A stretch of 64,000 nucleotides of DNA from positions 4,402,001 through 4,466,000 of the forward strand of contig CP064963.1 in the NCBI GenBank assembly GCA_016699165.1, read 5' to 3'. A model generated the notes under the pieces. The model worked only from the letters and a program-made list of their open reading frames with translations. It had not been told where the DNA came from and ran no database searches. The number at the start of each line of letters is the position of its first letter. The stretch's first letter is position 1. The position numbers and the translations under genes were made by a program. Positions 52,570 through 61,766 of the stretch are shown here, piece by piece. This DNA comes from Candidatus Melainabacteria bacterium (GTDB lineage: Bacteria; Cyanobacteriota; Vampirovibrionia; Obscuribacterales; Obscuribacteraceae).

Positions 52570-53651
52570 GACATTGCTCCCCAAGCGCTGAAAATAACCA
52601 TAAACAAAAGAGTGACCACACCTAATGCGGTGGCAAGCTTAGAGCGAGCTTCCGATTCGCCTGTGTCCCAGAGTGGCACAAGTGCCAAGGCTAGGGCGTA
52701 GACACCCATCAAAAGCACACCGAATAATTCGCCCTCCATTGGACCCACCATTGGCGGTATCAATTTTAAGAACTGGAACATGGCAAGAAAATACCATTCA
52801 GGTTTGATACCAATCGGAGCTGGAGCAAACGGGTCTGCTTCAGGACCTATTCCCCAAGGGCAAAGCATAGTGAGAACGAAAAGCAAGTTGCCTGCAAGAA
52901 TCCATACCAAAATATCTTTCAAGAAGAAATCGGGGAAGAAAGGCTCATACTCTTTTTTATCTTCTGGTGTTTCATTGAATTCTTTTGGAGCCGACATACC
53001 ATGAGCCTGCACAATTGCTAAGTGGAGCGACAAAAGTCCCATCAGCATTACAGGCAATACTGCAACGTGAATGGCAAAAAATCGCGATAACGTTGCTTGT
53101 CCAATATTATGTCCTCCTCGTAGCATGAGCGCTACAAGCTCACCTATGAAGGGAGTTTTTGAAGAAATATCCAGACCAATCTTAGTGGCAAAGAACGACA
53201 CTTCATCCCAGGGCAAAAGATAACCGGTAAATCCAAAACCAAGACAGAGTACAAGCAGGAGCACACCGGATAGCCAGGTAAGCTCTCTTGGCTTTCTATA
53301 TGCTTTCATGAAATAGGTACTGAAGAAATGCACAAATACAGCCAGAATCATTAAGTTGGCTCCCCAACTATGCAGAGAGCGAATGAACCAACCAAATTCT
53401 ATGCTTGAATTTATTTTCAAAATACTGGCGTGAGCAGAGCCCAACTCCGGTACGTAATAAACCATCAAGAGTATTCCAGTAACAAATTGCACCATTAGCA
53501 GTAGCATACTGATGCCACCAAAGTAGTACCAAACTGAGTGCTTATGCACAGGTACTTTCTTGTGTAGTGCAAGTTCTATGAGAGGAGATGCGTGCAGCCG
53601 CCTCTCGAACCAATAAAGTAATTTGCGCTTCTCTCTTTTACCGAAAAACAA
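52566..53651 (-). CDS. Cytochrome b of a Rieske/cytochrome b complex
   Basis: 361 aa, starting at TTG 53651 with GGAG at seven-base spacing. About eight membrane helices with four heme-ligand His: one pair in SLHSWGAN and VHFFSTYF-like context, the second in RFFAIHVAVLP and LHLAIVQAHG. The PEWY motif of the quinol-oxidising site is present (KPEWYFLAMFQ). The length covers b6 plus subunit IV in one chain. It is followed by the CydA-like/cytochrome c gene with ATGA overlap and preceded by the Rieske gene. Confidence 0.93.
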   Translation of the reverse strand: MFFGKREKRKLLYWFERRLHASPLIELALHKKVPVHKHSVWYYFGGISMLLLMVQFVTGILLMVYYVPELGSAHASILKINSSIEFGWFIRSLHSWGANLMILAVFVHFFSTYFMKAYRKPRELTWLSGVLLLVLCLGFGFTGYLLPWDEVSFFATKIGLDISSKTPFIGELVALMLRGGHNIGQATLSRFFAIHVAVLPVMLMGLLSLHLAIVQAHGMSAPKEFNETPEDKKEYEPFFPDFFLKDILVWILAGNLLFVLTMLCPWGIGPEADPFAPAPIGIKPEWYFLAMFQFLKLIPPMVGPMEGELFGVLLMGVYALALALVPLWDTGESEARSKLATALGVVTLLFMVIFSAWGAMS

Positions 53652-53672
53652 AACAGGACTCCTTTGATGCTA

Positions 53673-54149
53673 TCAGGCGTTTGAGACGATTACCCGTTCT
53701 TTGACGACTTCGACCTTTAGAGCTAAAAGTGGTTTGGGTGGAGGACCGGCCACGTTTTTACCAGTGTTTGGATCGTAGGCACCGCCATGGCAAGCACACC
53801 ATATCGAATTTTTTTCTTTGCGATATTGCACCGTGCAACCAAGATGAGTACAAACCGCTTTGAACGCGTGGAATTCTCCATCCTGGCTGCGAATAATCAA
53901 CGCAGGGGTACTGCCGAATTTGAAATTTTTTCCCGAACCTGGGGAAAAATCTGTCACTTTTCCGATATCCAGGCTGGCAATTTTAGATGACGCGTCTTCC
54001 TCGTCTTTGGCGTCTGGACATAAGTAACGAAAAACAGGGTAGAGTGTTAGACCGCCCCACATGATGGCGAACCCACCCATAGCAGTTTTAACAAAAGTGG
54101 CACGCCCTATTTTCTTCTCACCATCTAATATGTCTATTTCTTCTGACAT
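53673..54149 (-). CDS. Rieske [2Fe-2S] protein
   Basis: 158 aa. A short N-terminus is followed by one membrane helix (MGGFAIMWGGLTLYPVF). The Rieske cluster motifs are CTHLGC and CACHGG, with the GPPPKPL loop after them. It carries the high-potential cluster that takes electrons from quinol in complexes of the bc1/b6f type. It lies three bases downstream of a membrane protein gene and 21 upstream of cytochrome b. Confidence 0.95.
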   Translation of the reverse strand: MSEEIDILDGEKKIGRATFVKTAMGGFAIMWGGLTLYPVFRYLCPDAKDEEDASSKIASLDIGKVTDFSPGSGKNFKFGSTPALIIRSQDGEFHAFKAVCTHLGCTVQYRKEKNSIWCACHGGAYDPNTGKNVAGPPPKPLLALKVEVVKERVIVSNA

Positions 54150-54152
54150 GAT

Positions 54153-55286
54153 TTATTCCGCCTCTGCCACTACATCTGGTTTACTTACTTTGACCAACCA
54201 AACAAGGTAAACGATTAATCCGACTGCTGAAAGGATGAAAATTCCCAATAAGTCCCATTGTGGTTGAATCTTTAACGTTTCCGGTTTGATATAAGGTGAA
54301 AGTAAGGCTTCTCTAAGAAAGTGTCTATTTAAGACCATGGTCAAAATGACCAGCAAAGTGGTATGAAAAGTGGCTCTAAGATGTTTCGGGTTGCCGGAGG
54401 AAGCGGCCGTGTAACCCAAAATTATTGATACTGCAGACAGTGCAAGTGATGCGAAGAAAATCCAGGACATAAGTCCCTCGCCGCTCATGAATTGACGGAC
54501 AAGATCTCGCGGCAAGGAAAACAGAAAGAAGAATCCTACACCTATCTGGAGACTGGTAATGATGCTAAACAAACTTGCACCCTTTTTAATCATCCAGGTA
54601 CCTTGCTCGTGGTCATTGGCGATTTTTCTTGTACCAAGATATCCCATGAACAGGCTAGCTACAGCAATTGCTGAAAGAAAGAAATGCAGATATCGTGGAA
54701 TCAATTGAGGGTCGTTTAGATGAAAATTTAGTCCGTTGCTTGAGTGATTGTAGTATTCAAGCCATTTTTCAGGATGTGTCATGAGCAGCATATTGCTTGA
54801 GAATGTAAATCCTATAAGCATGAAAAGTACACATGAAATGAGAAGTACAAGCCCAATAGCTCCTGCGTTCTCTTGTGCTTGATCTTGCTTGAACAAACGA
54901 TAAATAACAAAATAACAACCGTAATAGGCCACAATCAGTAAGGCGATAATGCCAATCCAGGGCACAGCCATAATAATGGACGAGGTGTAGAACATTGGTC
55001 CGTACAATAGTTGCAAGAAAAGCAAAGGAACAATGCCTTGAGTTATGGTGAATGAGACAAACACAGGCAAAATCGATGCCATTGTCTTAGCCGCCTCATA
55101 CATTCGACTGTTTTTGTCGTGAGCAGATTTGAAAAACATGAAGCTAGACAAAAACGTCCCACCTAGAATGACATTCATCGGTAAAACATGCAGATAGAAT
55201 CCAAGGATTAATAGAGTTGTGAGTAGCCAGAGAGGGGCTGGAAGAGGAAGCGGTTGGTAATTAGGAATTATGGATGAAAGTTCCAT
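54153..55286 (-). CDS. Polytopic membrane subunit, CydA-like, first of the operon
   Basis: 377 aa with AGGGCAT upstream of the ATG. About nine to ten hydrophobic segments and few polar loops. The N-terminal region (FYLHVLPMNVILGGTFLSSF) and the GIVPLLFLQLLYGPMFYTSS segment suggest a distant relationship to the membrane core of the CydA-like subunit in the same operon, with His residues inside helices (for example LHVLP, YLHFFL, NRHFL). It may be a heme-bearing partner in the quinol-oxidising complex; this is inference. Confidence 0.65.
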   Translation of the reverse strand: MELSSIIPNYQPLPLPAPLWLLTTLLILGFYLHVLPMNVILGGTFLSSFMFFKSAHDKNSRMYEAAKTMASILPVFVSFTITQGIVPLLFLQLLYGPMFYTSSIIMAVPWIGIIALLIVAYYGCYFVIYRLFKQDQAQENAGAIGLVLLISCVLFMLIGFTFSSNMLLMTHPEKWLEYYNHSSNGLNFHLNDPQLIPRYLHFFLSAIAVASLFMGYLGTRKIANDHEQGTWMIKKGASLFSIITSLQIGVGFFFLFSLPRDLVRQFMSGEGLMSWIFFASLALSAVSIILGYTAASSGNPKHLRATFHTTLLVILTMVLNRHFLREALLSPYIKPETLKIQPQWDLLGIFILSAVGLIVYLVWLVKVSKPDVVAEAE

Positions 55287-55652
55287 TTTGAGATGCCCTG
55301 ATGCCGAACCATTTCAGAATAGAGTCTCGTGCCGACTTTGATATCTCCACTAATGAGTATTTTGAGGATGCCAAATCATTCTTTGGGATGATTAGTTAGT
55401 CTAAAAATTTTTCACTTTTTGCTAAATTCAACAATCGAGTGAGCTTAGCGTCTTCACTGGGTGAAATTGTGCCATCATTTTTTAGCCGAATTTCGTGGTT
55501 TGAAACACTCCATCGCAGTACCGGCAAGGGTTTCGTGAGGCACCAGATATTGACAGCTTGGTGAGAATCTATTAAGCTGAGTAATAGGCATTCAAATCAA
55601 CTCCCTGTATCCCTTGAGTCTATGCGGGTTTGATGCCCAAGGTGAAATGAAA
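55287..55652. other. Divergent intergenic region upstream of respiratory operon
   Basis: About 365 bases between the operon start at 55286 (minus) and the DUF378 gene at 55653 (plus). It must contain promoters for both. No long palindrome, hairpin or credible gene was seen in it. Confidence 0.4.
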
Positions 55653-55859
55653 ATGAAAAATATTGAGATAATTACTACTATTCTTTTGTTAGTAGGTGGG
55701 CTGAATTGGGGATTGGTCGGAATCTTCAACTACAATCTAGTCACATCCATGATGGGTGACGGCACTATGACGCATGTTCTTTATGGACTTGTAGGCGCAG
55801 CCACGCTCTATCACATGATGATGCACATGAAAGCAAATCGAGCGGAAAAAGCCAGCTAG
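55653..55859 (+). CDS. DUF378 small membrane protein
   Basis: 68 aa from ATG 55653, with AAGGTG eight bases upstream; earlier in-frame starts (55614, 55647) are less well placed. It has two membrane helices. The family signature is clear: IITTILLLVGGLNWGLVG, then a short loop and LYGLVGAATLYHMM. DUF378 proteins are small membrane proteins of unknown role. It is divergent from the respiratory operon. Confidence 0.9.
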   Translation: MKNIEIITTILLLVGGLNWGLVGIFNYNLVTSMMGDGTMTHVLYGLVGAATLYHMMMHMKANRAEKAS

Positions 55860-55874
55860 CATTCAAGCCACTTG

Positions 55875-56867
55875 TTACTGTAGAAAACGAATTAAGAATG
55901 GTGCAATTCCTTCTTGAGAAACCTCTTCAAAGCGAAGAGCGTGAACGGACTTGGAAATTCCACGGCTGGCACAATCGCGCTTGAGAGCTGATATAAATCG
56001 AGCACCTTCTTGTTCCTGTCCAGACTGGATACAAACAAGCTGAAACCGCTTCCCGGCGGTTGCATGGTCGGCGAAATTGAGAATGACATTTTCGCTATCG
56101 CCGCTCGATAAAGTTTGTCCATCCGTAAGGACAATCAACATTACCGGTTTACCACTATCTGTATGGGTGCGGAGCACTTCTTTAAAGGCTGATGCGAGAT
56201 CCGTACTACCAGTGGTGACAGTATCGTAAAGCGATCTTCTCACGTCATCTGCGCTAAGATTTTTTTCGATTGTACACTTATTGTTGAATAAGCACAGCGT
56301 AAAAGTAATTTGCGACCGTTTTTGCGCTTCGCTGCAAAATTGTGGTATCTGCTCCTTCACCCATTGCCACCGTGCTTTTCCAGTGCTTGCAAGTGGGTTG
56401 AACATCGAGCCCGAGCGATCTACCACAAAGACAATATCGAATTCTTTTAGTTTGTTCCAAAATCCAGAATTTACACCTGTAGCCATATTGTTGGCATTGG
56501 ATTTGAGCAAATTTGTTTTGTCTGTTCTTGCGCGCATTGATGCCAGGAATATTTTGCCGTTGCGATTTATTTTTAGTTTGAGCAGATTGGTGCCGAGCTG
56601 ATATTCGTTTATTTGGTCGCCTTCTTTAATGCCTGCGTAATAAGCCGGTGAGCCCATTTTTACTTTCAGCACAGGCGTTGGAAACTGGGTGCTTTGAGGA
56701 TATAACCCACTGGAGACAAAAATAGAGCCGAGTTCGTTGATATGACCATACAGAACTTTTTTTTCTACTGGTTTTTGCGTTGGTTCGCTGTTTGCTTTTT
56801 GTGCCAAACCGAAAAGTCCAATCGCAACTTGCACTATTGTTATGCCTGCAACAATAGGATTCTTCAT
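55875..56867 (-). CDS. PDZ-like and von Willebrand A domain protein
   Basis: 330 aa with an N-terminal hydrophobic signal. Residues about 40-110 form a PDZ-like segment (LYPQSTQFPTPVLKVKMGSP, AYYAGIKEGDQI). A vWA domain follows with an intact MIDAS DxSxS in VFVVDRSGSMF and TDLASAF/LTDGQ motifs. vWA proteins of this kind bind metal-dependent partners in the envelope. Its start overlaps the upstream TPR gene by ATGA. A related vWA protein lies at 61767-62636. Confidence 0.85.
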   Translation of the reverse strand: MKNPIVAGITIVQVAIGLFGLAQKANSEPTQKPVEKKVLYGHINELGSIFVSSGLYPQSTQFPTPVLKVKMGSPAYYAGIKEGDQINEYQLGTNLLKLKINRNGKIFLASMRARTDKTNLLKSNANNMATGVNSGFWNKLKEFDIVFVVDRSGSMFNPLASTGKARWQWVKEQIPQFCSEAQKRSQITFTLCLFNNKCTIEKNLSADDVRRSLYDTVTTGSTDLASAFKEVLRTHTDSGKPVMLIVLTDGQTLSSGDSENVILNFADHATAGKRFQLVCIQSGQEQEGARFISALKRDCASRGISKSVHALRFEEVSQEGIAPFLIRFLQ

Positions 56868-57670
56868 TTGCGCCCTCGATGAACGTTACTTTTAGTCTTC
56901 GCGCCAGTTGTCTTCATTTGCTTTGCTTGTGCTTTCAATGGATTTTCTGTTGGAACATCGTAGTCATCTGATTCTGACAAATTTTCATAATTTTGAACGT
57001 ATGTATTTGAGCCGTGAGGTATCAGTCGGCTATTTCCGTTTTCTTGGACATTTGAGCTTGAATTGCTGGAATGGTTTTTTGAAAGTGCATTTGCCGTCCT
57101 CTGATAACGCTCGTCGATGGACGAATGCTCGGCTTGCATCTTTTTAAATGCTTCGCGAGTTTTTTTTTGAATTTCATAATCTGATAAGCCGGAGTTTTCT
57201 TGAATTCGTTTTACTTCTTGATCAAATCGGTTTGAAACGTTCTGCTTCTCACTCTCTGCCGAGTGTTGTAATTGATCTAGTTTGTTATCGTGAGCGGATT
57301 TCAAAGACTTTTGCACGGAAATAGATTTTTTTTGAGAAGAATGTTGCTGTAATTTCTGCATGGCTTCTAACGCTTTCAACCCGATTTCCGAATCTGGCGC
57401 TAACGAATTACACTTTTGAAATTCCAGCAATGCTTCGTCGGATCTTTTGAGCTGTGCAAGTGAGACTGCAAGATAATAGTGAATAAGTAAATTGTTTGGA
57501 CTGGACTTAAGAGCTTCGTGTCCCAATTTTACTGCAATCTCATAATCTGCTGCATCATAAGCCCGTCGAATAGCTGCGGTGCTGTCAACAGCTAAAGCGT
57601 GACTGGTTGAACAGAATAGAAGAATAATCTGGGTGAAAAGAATTCCTGTTATCCGAGTCTTTGAAAGCAT
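56864..57670 (-). CDS. Secreted TPR protein with charged linker
   Basis: 268 aa from ATG 57670, set by AAGGA about ten bases upstream; ATG 57679 is too close to that site. A signal peptide (ITGILFTQIILLFCSTSHALA) precedes two TPR-like units (about residues 30-110), followed by a Gln/Lys/Ser-rich coiled-coil segment and a disordered tail with NVxxNGNSR and a basic end (TKSNVHRGRK). It overlaps the PDZ-vWA gene by ATGA, so they form one unit. Confidence 0.75.
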   Translation of the reverse strand: MLSKTRITGILFTQIILLFCSTSHALAVDSTAAIRRAYDAADYEIAVKLGHEALKSSPNNLLIHYYLAVSLAQLKRSDEALLEFQKCNSLAPDSEIGLKALEAMQKLQQHSSQKKSISVQKSLKSAHDNKLDQLQHSAESEKQNVSNRFDQEVKRIQENSGLSDYEIQKKTREAFKKMQAEHSSIDERYQRTANALSKNHSSNSSSNVQENGNSRLIPHGSNTYVQNYENLSESDDYDVPTENPLKAQAKQMKTTGAKTKSNVHRGRK

Positions 57671-57818
57671 TTTAAGCATTTCCTTTAGTCGTCAGCGTGC
57701 ATATAAAAGCGCTATCGTTTAATTTTACTCCATTACACAACGATGAGGTGTTCCAGACCTTTGCTGTGTTTCTTTTTACATGTTAAAATGCCGCAGAACT
57801 TGTTGAATTGGGAGTCTG

Positions 57819-58835
57819 ATGACATTAGCAAAACTAGCTTCCTTAGTCTTTTTCGTATCGTTTGTTTTTTGCCAAAAAGGACAAGCAGCTGATCGCCCCG
57901 AAGTCTTGCAAAAAGCCAAACAATTAATGGCAAAAGGTGAATATAAAACGGCTGCAGAGATCCTGCGAATGGAACTCTACAAAGACGATCAGGCTCCTGC
58001 GACATGGTTCTTTCTGGGAAAATGTTATGAAAGACTAGGAGTAAAAAAAGCCGCGTATCAATCTTATAAAACGCTTGTGAATGGTTTTCCATCGGCCCCG
58101 GAAGCATTGGAAGCGACTAAATTGATGAGGGCGCTTAGAACTCAAAGAGCACCAATGAGCGGAACGATCAAATCAACTGCAACACCGGCGGCGAAAACAG
58201 AGTTGAACAATCGAATTTATATCGTTCCGCCGAGGTTTAATCACTCGTCTGTTTCTTCTTCCATGGTAGCGCTTGTTAGAGATGTGATCAGAAATCTGCC
58301 ACCAAATATTTATAAGATTTTGAATGAAGGTGACGTAAACGTCTATATTATGCCAAACATAATGGATAAGTATCCCGATGCGGTCACTGGTGTAAATCCG
58401 GTAACAAAGCAGTTTATGTCCCTGGAAGATGGCAGAACTTACGATACCGAAGTGAATATTTACGAACGTCGAGCACTTCGGGGAGGCTCTGCGGAGCTTG
58501 CTGAGCCTAACTCACCTGAATTGATTAGATCGACTGTGTACATTCTTCTTGCCCACGCTCTCAATGCCTGTTTGGAGTTTCCGTCGCGAGGCGAACAGTA
58601 CAAGCGCGTCTATCAGCAGGATAAGGCTGCTATGAGTTTGACTTTACGTGGAAAATTGCATTCCTTTGTCGTAGATGAACCGGTCGGAACTGGCGAAACG
58701 TTTGCCAATCTCGCTGCCTCAATAATGGGAAAAATTGATATGCAAGATAAGGATTTGAATCGCGGATTTCCACGTTGCAGAGCCTGGATCGAAAGTCGGC
58801 TCGAATCGATTATGCATAAAAGTGATGGGCATTGA
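57819..58835 (+). CDS. Secreted TPR protein with degenerate zincin-like domain
   Basis: 338 aa. A signal peptide (LVFFVSFVFCQKGQAA) precedes two to three TPRs (about residues 30-115). The C-terminal part (about 135-330) looks like an anthrax-lethal-factor/zincin-type domain: VYILLAHALNACLEF stands where HExxH would be, followed by a Y-K-R-V-Y-Q-Q-D helix typical of that fold (compare the h..a...D pattern). The usual two zinc His are not both present, so it may be inactive. It converges on the carbonic anhydrase gene with one base between stops. Confidence 0.55.
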   Translation: MTLAKLASLVFFVSFVFCQKGQAADRPEVLQKAKQLMAKGEYKTAAEILRMELYKDDQAPATWFFLGKCYERLGVKKAAYQSYKTLVNGFPSAPEALEATKLMRALRTQRAPMSGTIKSTATPAAKTELNNRIYIVPPRFNHSSVSSSMVALVRDVIRNLPPNIYKILNEGDVNVYIMPNIMDKYPDAVTGVNPVTKQFMSLEDGRTYDTEVNIYERRALRGGSAELAEPNSPELIRSTVYILLAHALNACLEFPSRGEQYKRVYQQDKAAMSLTLRGKLHSFVVDEPVGTGETFANLAASIMGKIDMQDKDLNRGFPRCRAWIESRLESIMHKSDGH

Positions 58836-58836
58836 A

Positions 58837-59709
58837 TCACATAGAGACAGTATTTCTCTCTTGTCTAGGGGACTTTGGTTTGTTACCGATGGGCAGGAAT
58901 TGCTCTAGTTCAGGATAATAGACAAGAACTTCTCCTGTGCGAATGTCGTATACCCAGCCGTGTAAATTCAGTCTGCCATCACTCAATGCCTCGGCAACCG
59001 AATGGTGAGTACGCAAATTTTCAATTTGAACAAGCACATTCTCTTGTACGGCAAAATCGATTTTTTCCTCGTCTGAAGCGTTTGCGTACTCTTTCTCGAT
59101 GATTTTTTTTGTGCCGCTTGCATACTGTAACCAATCTGCCATCATGGGCAAATCATGTAATGCCTCAGGGTGCACAATAGCTTCCATCGCACCGCAAGCT
59201 GAATGACCGCAGACGATGATATCTCTAATATTTAAGTGCTTGAGTGCAAACTCAATACTTGCGCCTTCGCCGCTTGCTTTTGCGTCAGATGGTGGAATGA
59301 TGTTTCCGGCGTTGCGAATAATAAATAACTCGCCAGGATCAGTTTGAGTAATCAGATTAGGCACGATACGCGAGTCGGAACAAGTGATAAACAGCGCATC
59401 TGGAGTTTGTTTTTTTGCCAGGCGCTCGAACAATTCCTTTTGGGATAAAAATTCTTTTGACTTGAATTCGTGAATGCCGCTTGTTAGCCGTTTCAGCAGG
59501 CGGGAGTCTAGCTCGTCGAAAAATTGGTTGCATTCGCGGATGGCCATGTCGCTATTTAAAATGCTGCCTATGTGTCCATAACCCTTCTCTTTTATCCATG
59601 CAGGGTCTTTCAGTTTTTCCAGTGCTTCTTTCTTGCTAGAAAAGAGCCCCTTTTCTGTAAAGGTGCGGAGTAAGGAGCGGACCATGTCTTTTGACTGCTC
59701 TTCGAACAT
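58837..59709 (-). CDS. Beta-class carbonic anhydrase with N-terminal extension
   Basis: 290 aa with AAGGAG nine bases before ATG 59709. It hydrates CO2 to bicarbonate. The zinc-binding blocks are CSDSR (near residue 109) and HSACGA (the His and second Cys), with IRNAGN between them. The first 85 residues are a charged helical extension not typical of plain beta-CAs, possibly a docking or oligomerisation segment. The C-terminal part has the usual FAVQENVLVQIENLR helix and LHGWVYDIRTGEV. Confidence 0.95.
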   Translation of the reverse strand: MFEEQSKDMVRSLLRTFTEKGLFSSKKEALEKLKDPAWIKEKGYGHIGSILNSDMAIRECNQFFDELDSRLLKRLTSGIHEFKSKEFLSQKELFERLAKKQTPDALFITCSDSRIVPNLITQTDPGELFIIRNAGNIIPPSDAKASGEGASIEFALKHLNIRDIIVCGHSACGAMEAIVHPEALHDLPMMADWLQYASGTKKIIEKEYANASDEEKIDFAVQENVLVQIENLRTHHSVAEALSDGRLNLHGWVYDIRTGEVLVYYPELEQFLPIGNKPKSPRQERNTVSM

Positions 59710-59754
59710 GTAGTTTTCTCCTTAGGGCAAGTCTGTTCACACAGGTCAGCAATT

Positions 59755-60399
59755 CTAATCTATAAACCTTTTCATTTGTTTTGCGAGTTGAGATCTCAAA
59801 CAAAGCTCGATAAAGTCTGGATCTCGCGCACGTTTTCCGTTGAATAAATTTGCGACATCGCTGACACTTATTCGGTACTCGTCTCCGCCAAGGAATTTTA
59901 TTTTATCACCAACGCCAAGTTCGCCTTCTTGTATTACAGAGAAGTAGATTCCAGAAAAGCCGCTTTGTACAAACGTCTTAATAACATCACGCCTTCCAAA
60001 TTTTATGCCGAGTTTGTAACACGGCAGTCGTGGTTGTGAAACTTTTACAATAGCAGTACCCATCTGAAACTCATCGCCAATGAAAACATCTGTTTCTAGA
60101 AGTCCAGTTGTAGTCAGATTTTCACCAAATTTACCGAGCGGGAATTCAACGTCAGGTAATTGCTTTTGCCACCATGAGTAGTGCTCGAGTGGATAAGAAT
60201 ATAAAGCCTTATCGATGCCACCATGAACAGTTAAGTCTGCTTGTTCATCACCATCTAGATTGAGCGTTCTTAACTGGACTCGACCGCTAACGGGTTCTTT
60301 GAAAATCCCGGTGCTTACAAGTTCTCCATTGACTTCAACTATTTTGGGCTTGCTTACACAGACACTAACAATTTTACCGGTAGAATGTTTCGATTGCAT
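59755..60399 (-). CDS. MOSC domain protein (YiiM-like)
   Basis: 214 aa. The MOSC pattern is clear: LTVHGGIDKALYSYPLEHYS, GKFGENLTT, and the conserved Cys in RLPCYKLGIKFGR. MOSC proteins bind or transfer molybdenum-cofactor sulfur; the YiiM type acts on N-hydroxylated compounds. It lies 12 bases downstream of the diiron gene, so both are probably one transcript. Confidence 0.92.
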   Translation of the reverse strand: MQSKHSTGKIVSVCVSKPKIVEVNGELVSTGIFKEPVSGRVQLRTLNLDGDEQADLTVHGGIDKALYSYPLEHYSWWQKQLPDVEFPLGKFGENLTTTGLLETDVFIGDEFQMGTAIVKVSQPRLPCYKLGIKFGRRDVIKTFVQSGFSGIYFSVIQEGELGVGDKIKFLGGDEYRISVSDVANLFNGKRARDPDFIELCLRSQLAKQMKRFID

Positions 60400-60411
60400 T
60401 TGTTTGCAATT

Positions 60412-61599
60412 TTAACATGCCACCGGTCCCAGTAGTTCCTGCTGAGACATTTCGTAGACTGCTTTGCCCTCTTGAAAATCAAGCAATCCGGCCTGGCGAT
60501 ATCGAGGCTGAATCCGAGGTGATAACAAGCCCAATTTCTTCAAATGCGGAATCACCAATCGAAACATTGACTTGCGGAAGATGCGCATTAATTGGCTTTC
60601 CCCCACAAATTTGTCCCACTGTTTGAGACTTAAATGATTACCCCAGTATTCATCATAAATTTCGTGGGCAAGAAATCTTCTTTGCAATAAAAGAGAAATT
60701 TCAAAAGCCAGGTCTTCTCGCTCGCGAAGCTCTTTTTCGGACAGTTCGTTTTCGTAAAACTTCTGCAACGCAAGCACACCGTAATGAACGTGTCTGGCTT
60801 CGTCTTGAATTATAAGTTTCAGAATATTTTTGAGAAGTGGCTCGTCGACTATGTTTTGAATCATAGTGAATGCACCAAGTCCAAAACCTTCAATCATTAT
60901 TTGCATCCCGAGAAACTTCACATCCCAGCGAGAATCGTTTACCAAGAATTCGCTTAAAACGTACAGATTTTCGTTAATCTCGTACTTGCGACCGAGTTTT
61001 TCGTTTAAATAGCGGTGAAAGACTTCGACATGGCGTCCTTCGTCCAGAACTTGAGTACTGCCTAACAGTTTGCCATCCATCCATGGAACGGCTTGAATGA
61101 CTTGGCAAGCGCCGTAAAGTGCGCCTTGCTCACCGTGAAGAATTTGACTCAACATCCAACTAAGTAAGGCCTGTCTGTGTTTTGCCTTTTCTTTGTCGGA
61201 TAAAAGTGCCCATTGCGGCAAAACTATGCCGGGACAAAACGCATCGGGAATGATTGGTCGGCTGATGCTTAGGGGGTCCACTTCGCATGACCAGTCCAGG
61301 TCTATGGCATTCCATTGAGACGAAAGTGCTGCATTGTACAGTTTGGACATAGTCGTGTTTTCGCGTTCATAGGTCCAGTCGTAATGTACGTCGTGAGCCG
61401 TTTTCATTGTGGTTGAATCGGCACCTCGGGAAGTTTGCAGAATCAGACCCTTAAAAGCGGGTCCAAGAAATGATTTGAGTTGGCTTAGACTCAGGCGCCC
61501 GGTGGCGTCGCTAACCATTGGAAGAGTTTTCTTTACTGAAACAATCAGCTCTGCCAGAGAGGGAGTTGAACCTTTGTCGCTTCGAATTGATGATGACAA
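60412..61599 (-). CDS. Ferritin-like diiron protein
   Basis: 395 aa starting at TTG 61599, with AGGAAA upstream. Residues about 150-330 contain the four-helix diiron motifs: HGEQGALYG, LDEGRHVEVFHRY, MIEGFGLGAF and IQDEARHVHYG. Two EX2H-type pairs are complete, which suggests an oxygen-activating or ferritin-like enzyme of the R2/AurF kind. Its partner is the MOSC gene downstream. The substrate is unknown. Confidence 0.85.
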   Translation of the reverse strand: MSSSIRSDKGSTPSLAELIVSVKKTLPMVSDATGRLSLSQLKSFLGPAFKGLILQTSRGADSTTMKTAHDVHYDWTYERENTTMSKLYNAALSSQWNAIDLDWSCEVDPLSISRPIIPDAFCPGIVLPQWALLSDKEKAKHRQALLSWMLSQILHGEQGALYGACQVIQAVPWMDGKLLGSTQVLDEGRHVEVFHRYLNEKLGRKYEINENLYVLSEFLVNDSRWDVKFLGMQIMIEGFGLGAFTMIQNIVDEPLLKNILKLIIQDEARHVHYGVLALQKFYENELSEKELREREDLAFEISLLLQRRFLAHEIYDEYWGNHLSLKQWDKFVGESQLMRIFRKSMFRLVIPHLKKLGLLSPRIQPRYRQAGLLDFQEGKAVYEMSQQELLGPVAC

Positions 61600-61766
61600 A
61601 ATGGGGTTTCCTATTGATGACCAGATTACCTTATAGCACGTTCCCCGGACAGCATTGCCAGGAAATCTGCCTAGTCAGTGCTTTCGAATTTTAATCTTGA
61701 GAATTGAACTATTTTGGATTTTTTGTCGTCTTAATAAGAGAGGGCTAAAATCGGACAATCACAAAA

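Noticed and set aside
53955..53975. A further palindrome copy near the Rieske gene (CCGATATCCA)
   Set aside because: Only the left half matches; the right arm is lost, so it is not counted.
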